This document shows, piece after piece, positions 32,631-43,417 of a DNA stretch of 64,000 nucleotides. Made by a program: the position numbers and the translations under genes. Where the stretch lies: positions 9,823,699-9,887,698 of the forward strand of contig NC_080713.1 of assembly GCF_019097595.1 (NCBI RefSeq). Direction: 5' to 3'. The notes below the pieces were generated by a model that saw nothing but the letters and a program-made list of their open reading frames with translations, did not search any database and was not told the DNA's origin. Within the stretch, counting starts at the first letter, position 1. Each line of letters opens with the position of its first letter. The DNA is from Hemibagrus wyckioides (taxonomy: Eukaryota; Chordata; Actinopteri; Siluriformes; Bagridae).

Positions 32631-33885
32631 CACTATATTGCCAAAAGTATTCGCTCACCCATCCAAATAATCAGAATCAGGTGTTCCAATCACTTCCATG
32701 GCCACAGGTGTATAAAATCAAGCACCTAGGCATGCAGACTGTTTTTACAAACATTTGTGAAAGAATGGGTTGCTCTCAGGAGCTCAGTGAATTCAAGCAT
32801 GGAACTGTGATAGGATGCCACCTGTGCAACAAATCCAGTCGTGAAATTTCCTCGCTCCTAAATATTCCACAGTCAACTGTCAGCTGTATTATAAGAACGT
32901 GGAAGTGTTTGGGAACGACAGCAACTCAGCCACGAAGTGGTAGGCCACGTAAACTGACGGAGCGGGGTCAGCGGATGCTGAGGCGCATAATGCGAAGAGG
33001 TCGCCAACTTTCTGCAAGGTCAATTGCTACAGACCTCCAAACTTCATGTGGCCTTCAGATTAGCTCAAGAACAGTGCACAGAGAGCTTCATGGAATGGGT
33101 TTCCATGGCCGAGCAGCTGCATCCAAGCCATACATCACCAAGTGCAATGCAAGCATCCAAGCGTTGGATGCAGTGGTGTAAAGCACGCCACCACTGGACT
33201 CTAGAGCAGTGGCGATGCGTTCTCTGGAGTGACGAATTACGCTTCTCCATCTGGCAATCTGATGGATGAGTCTGGGTTTGGTGGCTGCCAGGAGAACGGT
33301 ACTTGTCTGACTGCATTGTGCCAAGTGTAAAGTTTGGTGGAGGGGGGATTATGGTGTGGGGTTGTTTTTCAGGAGCTGGGCTTGGCCCCTTAGTTCCAGT
33401 GAAAGGAACTCTGAATGCTTCAGCATACCAAGACATTTTGGACAATACCATGCTCCCAACTTTGTGGGAACAGTTTGGAGCTGGCCCCTTCCTCTTCCAA
33501 CATGACTGTGCACCAGTGCACAAAGCAAGGTCCATACAGACATGGATGACAGAGTCTGGTGTGGATGAACTTGACTGGCCTGCACAGAGTCCTGACCTCA
33601 ACCCGATAGAACACCTTTGGGATGAATTAGAGCGGAGACTGAGAGCCAGGCCTTCTCGTCCAACATCAGTGTGTGACCTCACAAATGCGCTTCTGGAAGA
33701 ATGGTCAAAAATTCCCATAAACACACTCCTAAACCTTGTGGACAGCCTTCCCAGAAGACTTGAAGCTGTTATAGCTGCAAAGGGTGGACCGACGTCATAT
33801 TGAACCCTATGGATTAGGAATGGGATGTCACTTAAGTTCATATGCGAGTCAAGGCAGGTGAGCGAATACTTTTGGCAATATAGTG
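32631..33885 (+). mobile_element. Tc1-like element, family T1, copy B (full length, dead)
   Basis: Both terminal repeats and flanking TA are present (32629-32630 and 33886-33887). At 1255 bp it is 7 bp longer than the inferred 1248 bp parent because of an insertion at about 33152-33158. It abuts the truncated T5 element on the left and a short TA tract on the right. Confidence 0.95.
32732..33803 (+). pseudogene. Tc1-like DD34E transposase, copy B
   Basis: The N-terminal frame ends at 33181 after the 7 bp insertion, whose sequence (AGCATCC) echoes the nearby GCATCCAAGCC. In the restored frame, CGA has become TGA at 33267-33269. From there the C-terminal frame is intact to 33803, holding [32 protein letters not shown] and [16 protein letters not shown] with 34 residues between the second Asp and the Glu. 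The first Asp block reads WSDELRF. The C-terminal half is undamaged apart from scattered substitutions. Confidence 0.92.
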
Positions 33886-33904
33886 TATATATATATATAT
33901 TTAT

Positions 33905-34190
33905 AACATACACATACCCATCCGTATATCTTGTTTAGCATGTTAATTCTTAACATATCTTCATTTTTTTGACATATCATCTTTTTTTTATACCTATTTA
34001 TATTTCCCACTACACCTGTTTATAAGACCAGGTCCATTCCAGAAGATCCATTCTCCTGTACATATCACCCCCATAGCTGTATATCCTTATTGTAATTTAT
34101 TGTAAATATACCACTTATGTACTTCTGGTTGGATGCTAACTGCATTTCATTGGCTCTGTAAATGTACTCTGCACAGTGACAATAAAGTTG
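33905..34190 (+). mobile_element. LINE 3' untranslated end
   Basis: Contains TTGTAAATATACCACTTATG, TACTTCTGGTTGGATGCTAA and GACAATAAAGTTGAAT, a LINE 3' terminus with a pentanucleotide tail. Interpreted as the end of the LINE that starts at 29161. Confidence 0.65.
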
Positions 34191-34270
34191 AATCTAATCT
34201 AATCTAATCTAATCTAATCTAATCTAATCTAATCTAATCTAATCTAATCTAATCTAATCTAATCTAATCA
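34191..34270. repeat. (AATCT)n tail of the LINE
   Basis: About sixteen perfect AATCT units directly after the LINE 3' UTR. Confidence 0.95.
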
Positions 34271-34611
34271 GAAAGTAAACATGCTACCTACCTAGAAGCC
34301 CTCTTGCCATATGAAGCATTGGGATAATGATTATATTTTCTTTATTGCTTAATTTAGTGCACAGATTTTTAGTACACGATTTGGTATAAATTTGGACCTC
34401 AACTTTTGAAAAAGTGGATTTGATTGATACACAACCAGTGTGTTAAGAGTGACTGGGTTATGTTTGTGTGAGCCATCAGTGTTTTGCTCATTATCATTCC
34501 CAATGACTAACCATTCAGGATCACTATTTGTTTTCCCAGTGACCAATTTTTTATTACTGTTTATAGAGACCTATAAATGGTCATTGTTTCTCCCAGCTTT
34601 ATACTTACTTA

Positions 34612-34655
<44 letters not shown>

Positions 34656-37343
34656 TTTATTTATTTATTTATTTATTTATTTCTGTTTTGGTGATATTTA
34701 CAAGTAATAATTCCTCATGTCTATTTATCACCACTTAATTTCCTCTGCATTCTTTATAGAAATTTTCGCATTTTGTAAATATATAAATAGACAGTTTGTA
34801 GTGCCATGACAAAACATTTCTTTCTATAAAGAAAAAAACCCTGATGTTTTATTTTATTTTATTTTATTTTATTTTATAATATGGGTCCTTTAACAATAAC
34901 CATCCAACAGATTGCTTCCAGGAACCCAAAAAGCAAACAAGATAATTGTAGACAGAAACATTCTGTGATAGATAAACAGCGTTGTCAAACTTAATTTAAA
35001 CACTGTATTATGGCAGTAAGTGTGTGTTAAACCTTAGGGTGTTTTTTGATCCTATGCAGATAATCCATGTAACTGGTTTGGTTGTTTCCCAATTGGCTGG
35101 CAGCAGAGCAGACCGTGCACAAATGGCTGCTATAGAAACAGCATTATGAAAGTGGCAGCTCCCTTAATATATGCATAAATAACACAGATTGCACTTCCCT
35201 ACTGAGCAAAGACAAGCAGGGGGAGAGTGATAGAGTGCAAACTAAAGTGAAGTGTGTGAGTGAGAGCGAGTAAGAGTGTGTGTATCAGTGTTCTTGCACA
35301 GTGTTTCACTATATGCTAGTGAATGCACTTAATTGTAATTCTATAGTACACACGGAAAGGCACAATGGCTTTGTCTCAAATTGCATTATCACCCTCCTGT
35401 ATGTTTTGCTCAGGTTGGAAAAAATAACCATGGTGATGTAAAAGAGTCTGCTCTTAAGTATGAGATGACTTGCTTAAAAGAGCTGAAATTCCCATAGTAA
35501 GCAGTTTGTAACATTGTGCGCCATTCCTCCTAGATTTATGCACAACCAAAGCATTTTCTTAGTAAAGTGAGAGTTTTTTGACACAGATAATAATTTAACT
35601 GTGGACATTAATCTGCCATTCTATTAAGCTGCTCTATAATAAATGCAGGCCATTTTACAAAGTGGGCCTCTTTAGTTAGATAGAAATGACATTTACAGTA
35701 TAGTGGTGTAGTGCCCTTGAAAGAATAGTGGTGTAGCAAGGCCCCCTTGCTCCTTCACTTCATTATTACTTATTTCACTTTCTATTTATTTTGTTATTCT
35801 GTTTCTCTTTATTCATGACGGGGCTAAAAGCACAAAACCAATAAATCATCAAAAGATCCTTAATCACATTTGACAACTCAACAACTAGATTGCTACTATT
35901 AGCTTGAGCATATCTAAAGGCTAAGTTGTGCTTGTTGGCTTGTTATTTAATGCAGCCAACTACTGCTTCTCTCTCTCTCTCTCTCTCTGTTGTTTTTGAA
36001 ATGTTCATTTTAGTTCTAGGTTATAAGCTCAAGCTCAAGAAATGTTTAAATTAAATGAAATTAGCTCTAGTGGGTTTCTTGCAGGTTCTCCTTTCATGTA
36101 ACCCAGCTAATTGCATCACACATAGCAATATGATTACATTATTCTGCTGTAAATTTAGTTAAAAAACTAATCCCACTGGGATTGCACATTGTGCATGTGA
36201 AAATAGGATGCACAAATTCACATGAGACACAACTAATACAAACTATTTATCATGTCTCTACTGCATTAATCAGTTGATTGGTTGATTGATTAATTGGTTA
36301 GGCCACTGTCTGTCATTCTTGATGTTGCAAATTGCCAAAATCATTTGAATATTGTTTGCCATTTTTAAAGCTGTAATATTTAGATTATTATTGAGTCAGG
36401 GGACAAAAACACTATTACAATTTTCACATGCTTCTATGAACTGCCCTGAAAATCCTGTGAAAGAAATTCACAGTCATCAACAATCAAGTGAGAGAAGGAA
36501 TCAAGTGTTGGTGTGTAAATAAACTAAACAGGATTTAGTTTAGATCCAGGCATTTTTTCTGGCACGGAATAGATGCTAAGGCATTTATTTGTTTTGTAAT
36601 TTTATAGAATTATAATGAGCACTCATGTGAGATGGCTAGTGACTACATATACATTGTTTGTGCTTTGTATTTATTTATTTATTTATTTTTTGTTTGTTTG
36701 TTTGTTTTTAACAATTAGATTATATTACTGACTGTCACTGTTTTACAAAAACTGTTTGGAGTATAGCTTTCTCAAAGGCCCCAAATATGCTGTAAAAATT
36801 TGGAAAGCTCAAGCTGTGCTGTATCAGCTGCTGCCACTGCATCATTCCCATGTCTTTTTGGAGGGTGCAGTGTATTCAGGATTTACTGACAATCGCCTAA
36901 GCAACTCAGCAACTGCATGTAAATCATTCTAGTAGTGACTATCTATTATTTTATCTCCTATTTATAAATAATGTACATATCTTATCATGGAAAGATTAAC
37001 ATAACTGTGATTAACAGCACTGCAGATGCATTTGTAATTAAACTATGCAAGTAGTGACATCTGCTTGCTGCTAAGCTGTGTGTTCTCAACACTTCTCATT
37101 ATTGCCTGCTGGCTGTAAAGCATCAAGCTTGGCAAACATGCTGTGTCCAGGCACAGAGATTAGGTAAAGAACATTGGCTGTGACTGAACGCTTGCATGTT
37201 GTTGCTGTAATTACTTTCTGTGCCCACTCAGCCTGGCCTGAATACACTAAGCTGGGCAAGTAATGTGTGAACAGGACACATTCAGGTGTTCAACAAAAGG
37301 AGTCATCAGGCTTTTCAGATGCTCTCTGAACAGCTGGAAATGG

Positions 37344-37350
<7 letters not shown>
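34271..37350. other. Largely unique DNA with several simple repeats
   Basis: Simple repeats lie at 34607-34682 ((TTAC)n/(TTAT)n), 34845-34877 ((TTTTA)n), 35971-35988 ((CT)n) and 36671-36710 (TTTA/TTTG). I find no transposon or exon. Parts such as 35080-35190 and 36760-37330 are less AT-rich and non-repetitive, and could be conserved non-coding sequence. That is a guess without alignment. Confidence 0.4.

Positions 37351-37427
<77 letters not shown>
37351..37427. repeat. (TA)n microsatellite
   Basis: Long TA run followed by degenerate TA/CA/GTA units up to the T3 element at 37471. Confidence 0.95.
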
Positions 37428-37433
<6 letters not shown>

Positions 37434-37470
37434 GTATATATATATACATATATATACATACATATAAATA

Positions 37471-38935
37471 TTGCTCAAAAAAATAAAAGAACACTCTGAA
37501 AACACATCACATCTCAATGGGGAAAAATATCATGCTGGATATCTGTACTGATATGGACTGGGTAATGTGTTAGGAACAAAAGGATGCCACATCATTTGAT
37601 GGAAATGAAAATTATCAACCTACAGAGGGCTGAATTCAAAGACAAATCAAAGTGAAAAAAAAATGATGCAGCAGGCTAGTCCATTTTGCTGAAATTTCAT
37701 TGCAGCAACTTAAAAGGGCACTCAGTGGCCCCCACATGCTTGTATGCATGCCTGACAATTTAGGGGCATGCTCCTAATGAGATGACAGATGGTGTCCTGA
37801 GGTATTTTCTTCCAGGTCTGAAGGGCATCACTGGGCTCCTGGACAGTCTGAGGTGCAACCTGGTGGCGTCTGATGAACCAAAACATAATGTCCCAGAGGT
37901 GTTCTATTGGATTTAGGTCAGGTGAGTGTGGGGGCCATTCAGTGGTATCAATTTCTTCATCCTCCACGAACTGCCTGCATACTCTCGCCACATGAGGCCA
38001 GGAGGAACCCAGGACCAGCACCGTACCAGTATAGGTTCTGACAATGGGTCCAAGGATTTTACCTAATGGCAGTCAGGGTGCCATTGTCTAGCCTGTAGAG
38101 GTCTGTGTGTTCCTCCATTCATATGTGCCTCTTCAGACCATCACTGACCCACCGCCAAAACAGTCATGCTGATTTAGGCAGCATAAATTCTCCACAGCTT
38201 CTCAAGACCCTTTCATGTCTGTCACGTACTCAGGGTCATTTGTGTAAAGCACAGGGCGCCAGTGGCAGAGTTGCCAATTCTGGTGTTCAATAGCAAATAC
38301 CAATCGAGTTCTACAGTGCCGGGCATTGAGCATAGGGCCCACTAGAGGATGTTGGGCCCTCAGGCCACCCTCATGAAGTCTGTTTCTGATTGTTTGGTCA
38401 GAGACAGTCACACCAGTGGCCTGCTGGAGGTCATTTTTTAGGGCTCTGGCAGTGCTCATCCTGTTCCTCCTTGCAAAAAGGAGCAGATACCGGTTCTGCT
38501 GATGGGTGAAGGACCTTCTACGGCCCTATGCAGCTCTCCTAGTGTAACTGCCTGTGTCCTGGAATCTCCTCCATGCTCTTGAAACTGTGCTGGGAGACAC
38601 AGAAAACCTTTTGGCATTGGTAGGTATTGATATGCCATCCTGGAGGAGTTGGACTGCCTGTGCAACTTCTGTATGGTCCAGGTATTGCCTCATGTTAACA
38701 GTAGTGACATTAACCCTAGCCAAATGCAAAACTAGTGAAAAACAGTCATAAAAACTATTGGCCTCCACCTGTAAAACCATTCCTGTTTTGAGGGTTGTCT
38801 TATTGTCAATAGGTGCCCATCTAGTGTACCTATTGTTAATTTCATTAACACCAAAGCAGCTGAAACTGATTAACAACCCCCTTTGCTACTTAACTAACCA
38901 GATCAATATCCCAGGATTTTAACTGACTTGTATAT
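37471..38935 (-). mobile_element. Tc1-like element, family T3
   Basis: The left end TGCTCAAAAAAATAAAAG is the T3 terminus. The minus strand carries a transposase covering nearly its whole length, ending in a leader with AGACAACCCTCAAAACAG-type text and AACTGACTTG near 38930. The right terminal repeat is lost where a T4 element piece begins. It is the longest T3 copy here. Confidence 0.85.
37722..38700 (-). pseudogene. Tc1-like transposase, frameshifted (family T3)
   Basis: Minus-strand pieces from N to C: MRQYLDHTEVAQAVQLL, QDGISIPTNAKRFSVSPSTV and SRAWRRFQDTGSYTRRA (HTH, 38526-38696), [18 protein letters not shown] and [17 protein letters not shown] (38202-38459), [19 protein letters not shown], where the first catalytic Asp block has degenerated to NDPEY, then [18 protein letters not shown] with the catalytic Glu in 37722-38021. 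The usual QHD block before it reads LGSSWPHVARVC, so the second Asp is lost. Several frameshifts are present. Confidence 0.85.
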
Positions 38936-38956
38936 AGTAGTCATAATACATATACA

Positions 38957-39466
38957 TTATGACCACTTTCCTAATGTTGTGTTGGTCCCCCTTTTGCTGC
39001 CAAAACAGACCTGACCCATCATGCACTGTGTTTTCTGACACCTTTCTATCAGAACCAGCATTAACTTTAGGAATTTAAGAAACAGTAGTCCGTCTGTTGG
39101 ATCGGACCACATGGGCCAGCCTTCGCTCCCCACGTGTACAATGAGCCTTGGCCGCCCATAACCCTGTCGCCGGGTTCATCACTGTTCCTTCCTTGGACTA
39201 CTTTTGATAAATACTGACCAATGCAGCCCAGGAACACCCCCAAGAACTGCAGTTTTGGAGATGCTCTGATACAGACTTTGGCCATTGTCAAAGTCGCTCA
39301 AATCCTTCAGCTTGCCCATTTTTCCTGCTTCTGTCCTGCATCAACTTTGAGGACAAAATGTTCACTTGCTATCTAATATATCCCAACCACTAACATTTGC
39401 CATGATGAGGAGACAATCAGTGTTATTCACTTCACCTGTCATAATGTTATGGCTGATCGGTGTATT
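38957..39466 (-). mobile_element. Tc1-like element, family T4, internally deleted
   Basis: The left end (CATTATGACCACTTTCC-type) and right end (ATAATGTTATGGCTGATC) are both T4 termini. Near 39020 the sequence jumps from the C-terminal end of the transposase (minus-strand reading of the Gln-rich tail) straight to VNAGSDRKVSENTVHH-type text, dropping the whole catalytic domain. The N-terminal part then runs to the right end. A self-made deletion derivative of the MITE kind. Confidence 0.8.
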
Positions 39467-39866
39467 ATAGAATGAATACAATTTTTTAGTCCAGATAAAT
39501 ATGAAGACCAGAATAAATCTCTTTCTAGAACCTAGCTCATACACCCTCGCTTTCTGTTTCTTTATTGCTGTGTTCTCTCCTTTGTTTCTATCTAAATGCC
39601 ACATAGATTGTACGAAAAAACTCACTAAGAGATTCTTAAAGAAACAACTCAACATTCTAAAAAATTTCATCCTACACAGAATGACCCTCTATTGGAACTA
39701 TTTAAAGACACAGGATATTGAGAACCCAAACCCCATGATGAAAAGGCCTGTTTCATTTTTTCTTTCAAAAGCCATCCATTTTTTCCCATATATTCTTTCT
39801 ACCACCCCCCACAACCTAAATATAGCTCATTGCTAAGTTACACCTTTCTTTGTAATCTTTTTTCAC

Positions 39867-39868
<2 letters not shown>
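39467..39868. other. No gene seen
   Basis: AT-rich DNA; overlapping frames at 39501-39836 and 39362-39670 have no recognisable motif. Confidence 0.45.

Positions 39869-39899
<31 letters not shown>
39869..39899. repeat. (CT)n microsatellite
   Basis: Perfect CT run. Confidence 0.95.
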
Positions 39900-39904
<5 letters not shown>

Positions 39905-40100
39905 TCATTGATAATTAGACCACAAAAAGGTGCCATTTCAGAGCATCTAGCCATCACCTTGTCAAAGCTGCTCAGATCCTTAAACTTGGCCATTTTTCCT
40001 GCTTCCAACACATCAAGTTTGAGACCTGACTGTTGAGACTTGACAGGTGCCTCAGTAATGAGATAATCAGTGTTATTCACTTGAGCAGTATGTGTAAGTG
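39905..40100 (-). mobile_element. Tc1-like fragment, 5' end (family T4)
   Basis: Minus-strand reading near 40000-39930 gives MAKFKDLSSFDKVMARCSEM, the start of the T4 transposase, preceded by leader text with GAATAACACTGATTATCTCA. Only the first ~200 bp survive. Confidence 0.7.
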
Positions 40101-40171
40101 TTAAGGCTGTGTGTGTTTGTGTTATTTTGATTTTGATTTTTTCTAACAACCATTAAACATGATTGGTTACT

Positions 40172-40236
40172 GTTCTTCTTCTTCTTCTTCTTCTTCTTCT
40201 TCTTCTTCTTCTTCTTCTTCTTCTTCTTCTTCTTCT
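40172..40236. repeat. (CTT)n microsatellite
   Basis: Perfect CTT run. It creates poly-Leu and poly-Lys frames without meaning. Confidence 0.95.
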
Positions 40237-40603
40237 GATTCCTAGAAGGATGGAGACTTTGGCCCTTTTTGAGTTTTTTAATACCCTTGTACAAATGCAA
40301 GTTTTTTATATGGTATATAAAAAAAATGTATACCTATTAATTTTCTATGATTTTTGTAACTGAGCTGCATTGCAATGACCCAATTTCAACACTCAAAAAT
40401 ATCTCAACTCGATTTACCCAAAGCAGTCAGTGTTTTGCTGTTACAGCAATCTACATAGATCAGATTATACTGTATGTGTTTTGAAGTTGTCAGCACAAGG
40501 TATGGATAATGAATTGTATTCTAAAGGTGCAGTAACACTATTTATAAATCCAACTTCTGGAATCTCCTTATGGCTAGGAAGAGAGAAATCATAATAAATA
40601 TCT

Positions 40604-41150
40604 CAGGTTACGTACTGTCCCTGAAAAGGGAACAAGACGCTATGTCATACCTTACAAAAATATGGGAATGCCTTTTGTGGAACTAGTGTCTGAACTAGTG
40701 TCTGAACACACTCTGATATTATTGCCTAAAAACAGGGTCAGGTGACACAGCGACATGTGTCAGCAAGACCATAAATGGACATCTAACTCTCCCTGCCGAA
40801 AATTCTGGGCACCACAAGCACATACAGTATATAACCTGATCTAACAGCAATAGCTTTAACCCTCCCAGGAGTGAACTCCAGGCAGGAAGAGACTACTGAT
40901 ATGGCCTTTCAAATCTTCTCCTCTTTAAAGGACATTAAGGTTCCTCTAACAGAAAAGTCGCTTTAGGGTCAAAACCTGTCTGAGGCTTACTCAGAGGGCT
41001 TGAAGGGGGCCTCTGATAGACCCTCCTGGTCCACATAGAAGCCAGTCTGTGCAAGGCACCTTTTGGGTCTCTTGCTTCCTGTGCGGCCCCAAGGATGGGT
41101 GCTTGGCTAGCAGAAATAGCCATCATACACACCTAAAGGGCAGCAGGGTC
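40604..41150 (+). mobile_element. DIRS-type terminal repeat and leader
   Basis: CAGGTTACGTACTGTCCCTG, AAAAGGGAACAAGACGCTATG then GGGTCAGGTGACACAGCGAC and ACCATAAATGGACATCT form a DIRS-type left terminal repeat, better preserved than at 1681. A 13-base phrase (AACTAGTGTCTGA) is tandemly doubled at about 40681-40708. Sequence to 41150 is probably the adjoining leader or gag-like region, now without a clear frame. Confidence 0.5.
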
Positions 41151-41234
41151 TAGCCCCTCGGAGAGGCACTCCCGAGGGAATTCCAGTACAGTACAGTTGG
41201 GGAAGAATATTTCTATGCTATAAAACACCATCAT

Positions 41235-41290
41235 ACATTTACATTTACAGTATTTGGCAAATGCCCTTATTCAAAGAATTAGTCTTTATT
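41235..41290 (-). repeat. LINE/SINE tail fragment
   Basis: CATTTACATTTACAGTATTTG and GCAAATGCCCTTATTCAAAG are the reverse complement of the shared tail described at 41590. Confidence 0.6.
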
Positions 41291-41589
41291 TGAAGTGCTG
41301 TCAAAGTTGAGGGACTCCCCAAGGACATGGACTGGTCCATTTTATGCACCCCAGCCCATATGAAAAATAAGTGCCTGTCCTAAGTGTTCTGCAAAGGCGG
41401 CATGCTCCATGCGTGGGAGCCAGGGTTAGCCTTTCACCCTAAAGCAGGCGATTTGGTAAAAGTGGACTTGTGACTGTTCATGGTAGCCTTCCAAGGCAAG
41501 TGGAACATTTCAAACTAGAAACACAGCCAACTGGCAGTTTATGTAACATGAAAGATGAGGGCAGGAAGTTCATGTGCCAGTAGCGGAAA

Positions 41590-41785
41590 GGGTCACTAGG
41601 GAATATAATAGCTCAGTGGACAAGGTGTTAGACCAGTGATCCTAAGATTGTGAGTTCAAATCTCAAGACCACCAGGCTGCCACTGCTGGGCACCTGAGCA
41701 AGGCCCTTAACCTTCACTTACTCAGATGTATAAATGAGAAAAATATAAGTTGTTCTGGATAAGGTCAAATGCCAAAAATCATGCC
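41590..41785 (+). mobile_element. tRNA-derived SINE with LINE-type tail
   Basis: A tRNA-like head has an A box TAGCTCAGTGG at 41609-41619 and a B box GAGTTCAAATC at 41652-41662. The body contains CACCAGGCTGCCACTGCTGG and GAGCAAGGCCCTTAACC. The tail (TAAGTTGTTCTGGATAAGG, TCAAATGCC) is the type found at the 3' ends of the LINE pieces at 19101 and 58100. This head-body-tail build is the standard layout of a SINE moved by a partner LINE. Confidence 0.8.
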
Positions 41786-42168
41786 TGGTTTTTGTAGGTG
41801 CCTAAGGTCATGAAAAATCTTTTCATAGGGCACAAATATACTTAATCAATTTGCACTCTCATGACAAAATGTCAATCTTCAAATGAAAACAACAACATCA
41901 AAAACTATATGGTATTTTCAGAAGTAAAATGTATGCCTCCACAGAACAAAATGAAGGCTTTTCATAACACACAATAGTACATGAACATCATGCAGTTTTA
42001 TTGAGTGGCTGATTGTCAATCTTTACATAAAAACTTTGAGGAATTTAAATTAAATGTACATTTGTGTAACTTTTTAACTACAACTACAGATTACAATTAC
42101 AGGTTGAAGCAGCCAGCAGTGGTTGTACACACGATTCAAACTAAAAATCTTCCTATCACTACTATATA
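41786..42168. other. No gene seen
   Basis: Unique-looking AT-rich DNA up to the Tc1 copy C insertion site. Confidence 0.45.
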
Positions 42169-43417
42169 CACTATATTGCCAAAAGTATTCGCTCACCCAT
42201 CCAAATAATCAGAATCAGGTGTTCCAATCACTTCCATGGCCACAGGTGTATAAAATCAAGCACCTAGGCATGCAGACTGTTTTTACAAACATTTGTGAAA
42301 GAATGGGTCGCTCTCAGGAGCTCAGTGAATTCCAGCGTGGAACTGTGATAGGATGCCACCTGTGCAACAAATCCAGTCGTGAAATTTCCTCGCTCCTAAA
42401 TATTCCACAGTCAACTGTCAGCTGTATTATAAGAACGTGGAAGTGTTTGGGAACGACAGCAACTCAGCCACGAAGTGGTAGGCCACGTAAACTGACAGAG
42501 CGGGGTCAGCGGATGCTGAGGCGCATAGTGCGAAGAGGTCACCAACTTTCTGCAGGGTCAATTGCTACAGACCTCCAAACTTCATGTGGCCTTCAGATTA
42601 GCTCAAGAACAGTGCACAGAGAGCTTCATGGAATGGGTTTCCATGGCCGAGCAGCTGCATCCAAGCCATACATCACCAAGTGCAATGCAAAGCGTTGGAT
42701 GCAGTGGTGTAAAGCATGCCGCCACTGGAGTCTAGAGCAGTGGAGACGTGTTCTCTGGAGTGACAAATTGCGCTTCTCCATCTGGCAATCTGATGGATGA
42801 GTCTGGGTTTGGTGGTTGCCAGGAGAACGGTACTTGTCTGACTGCATTGTGCCAAGTGTAAAGTTTGGTGGAGGGGGGATTATGGTGTGGGGTTGTTTTT
42901 CAGGAGCTGGGCTTGGCCCCTTAGTTCCAGTGAAAGGAACTCTGAATGCTTCAGCATACCAAGACAATTTTGGACAATTCCATGCTCCCAACTTTGTGGG
43001 AACAGTTTGGAGCTGGCCCCTTCCTCTTCCAACATGACTGTGCACCAGTGCACAAAGCAAGGTCCATAAAGACATGGATGACAGAGTCTGGTGTGGATGA
43101 ACTTGACTGGCCTGCACAGAGTCCTGACCTCAACCCGATAGAACACCTTTGGGATGAATTAGAGCGGAGACTGAGAGCCAGGCCTTCTCTTCCAACATCA
43201 GTGTGTGACCTCACAAATGCGCTTCTGGAAGAATGGTCAAAAATTCCCATAAACACACTCCTAAACCTTATGGACAGCCTTCCCAGAAGACTTGAAGCTG
43301 TTATAGCTGCAAAGGGTGGACCGACGTCATATTGAACCCTATGGATTAGGAATGGGATGTCACTTAAGTTCATATGCGAGTCAAGGCAGGTGAGCGAATA
43401 CTTTTGGCAATATAGTG
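42169..43417 (+). mobile_element. Tc1-like element, family T1, copy C (full length, dead)
   Basis: Both ends and TA flanks (42167-42168 and 43418-43419) are intact. The length of 1249 bp equals the inferred parent plus one base. Flanks read ACTACTATA and TATAAAAACAAC, so the empty site can be written by inspection with a single TA. Confidence 0.95.
42273..43335 (+). pseudogene. Tc1-like DD34E transposase, copy C
   Basis: The N-terminal half is open to 42800, including both HTH units and the first catalytic Asp block, here WSDKLRFSIW. CGA has become TGA at 42798-42800, the same site as in copy B. A single extra A at about 42966 shifts the frame. From there an open frame to 43335 holds [13 protein letters not shown] and [15 protein letters not shown]. 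Only two null lesions are obvious, so this is the least damaged copy. Confidence 0.92.

Larger units (their letters stand above)
29161..34270 (+). mobile_element. Jockey-superfamily LINE in pieces, interrupted twice
   Basis: The collinear LINE pieces are as follows. 29161-29415 is a 5' leader starting AGACCAAGATGGCGG with NFDQLPPKLVRKPPHIIP. 29820-30910 is an endonuclease scrap followed by RT. 33905-34270 is the 3' UTR ending CAGTGACAATAAAGTTGAAT plus (AATCT)n. An antisense RTE fragment separates pieces 1 and 2, and a 3 kb run of three Tc1-type elements separates pieces 2 and 3. Treating them as one element is an inference from order, orientation and content. The last stretch of RT ORF is missing at the second break. 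Confidence 0.65.

Noticed and set aside
34191..34270. CRISPR-like array or satellite
   Set aside because: The (AATCT)n run has no spacers and directly follows a LINE 3' UTR, so it is the LINE tail. No array of repeats with unique spacers exists anywhere in the window.
40172..40236. Poly-Leu / poly-Lys proteins
   Set aside because: Pure (CTT)n translation. The same applies to Asn/Ile runs at 50841-50910 and 59974-60063.
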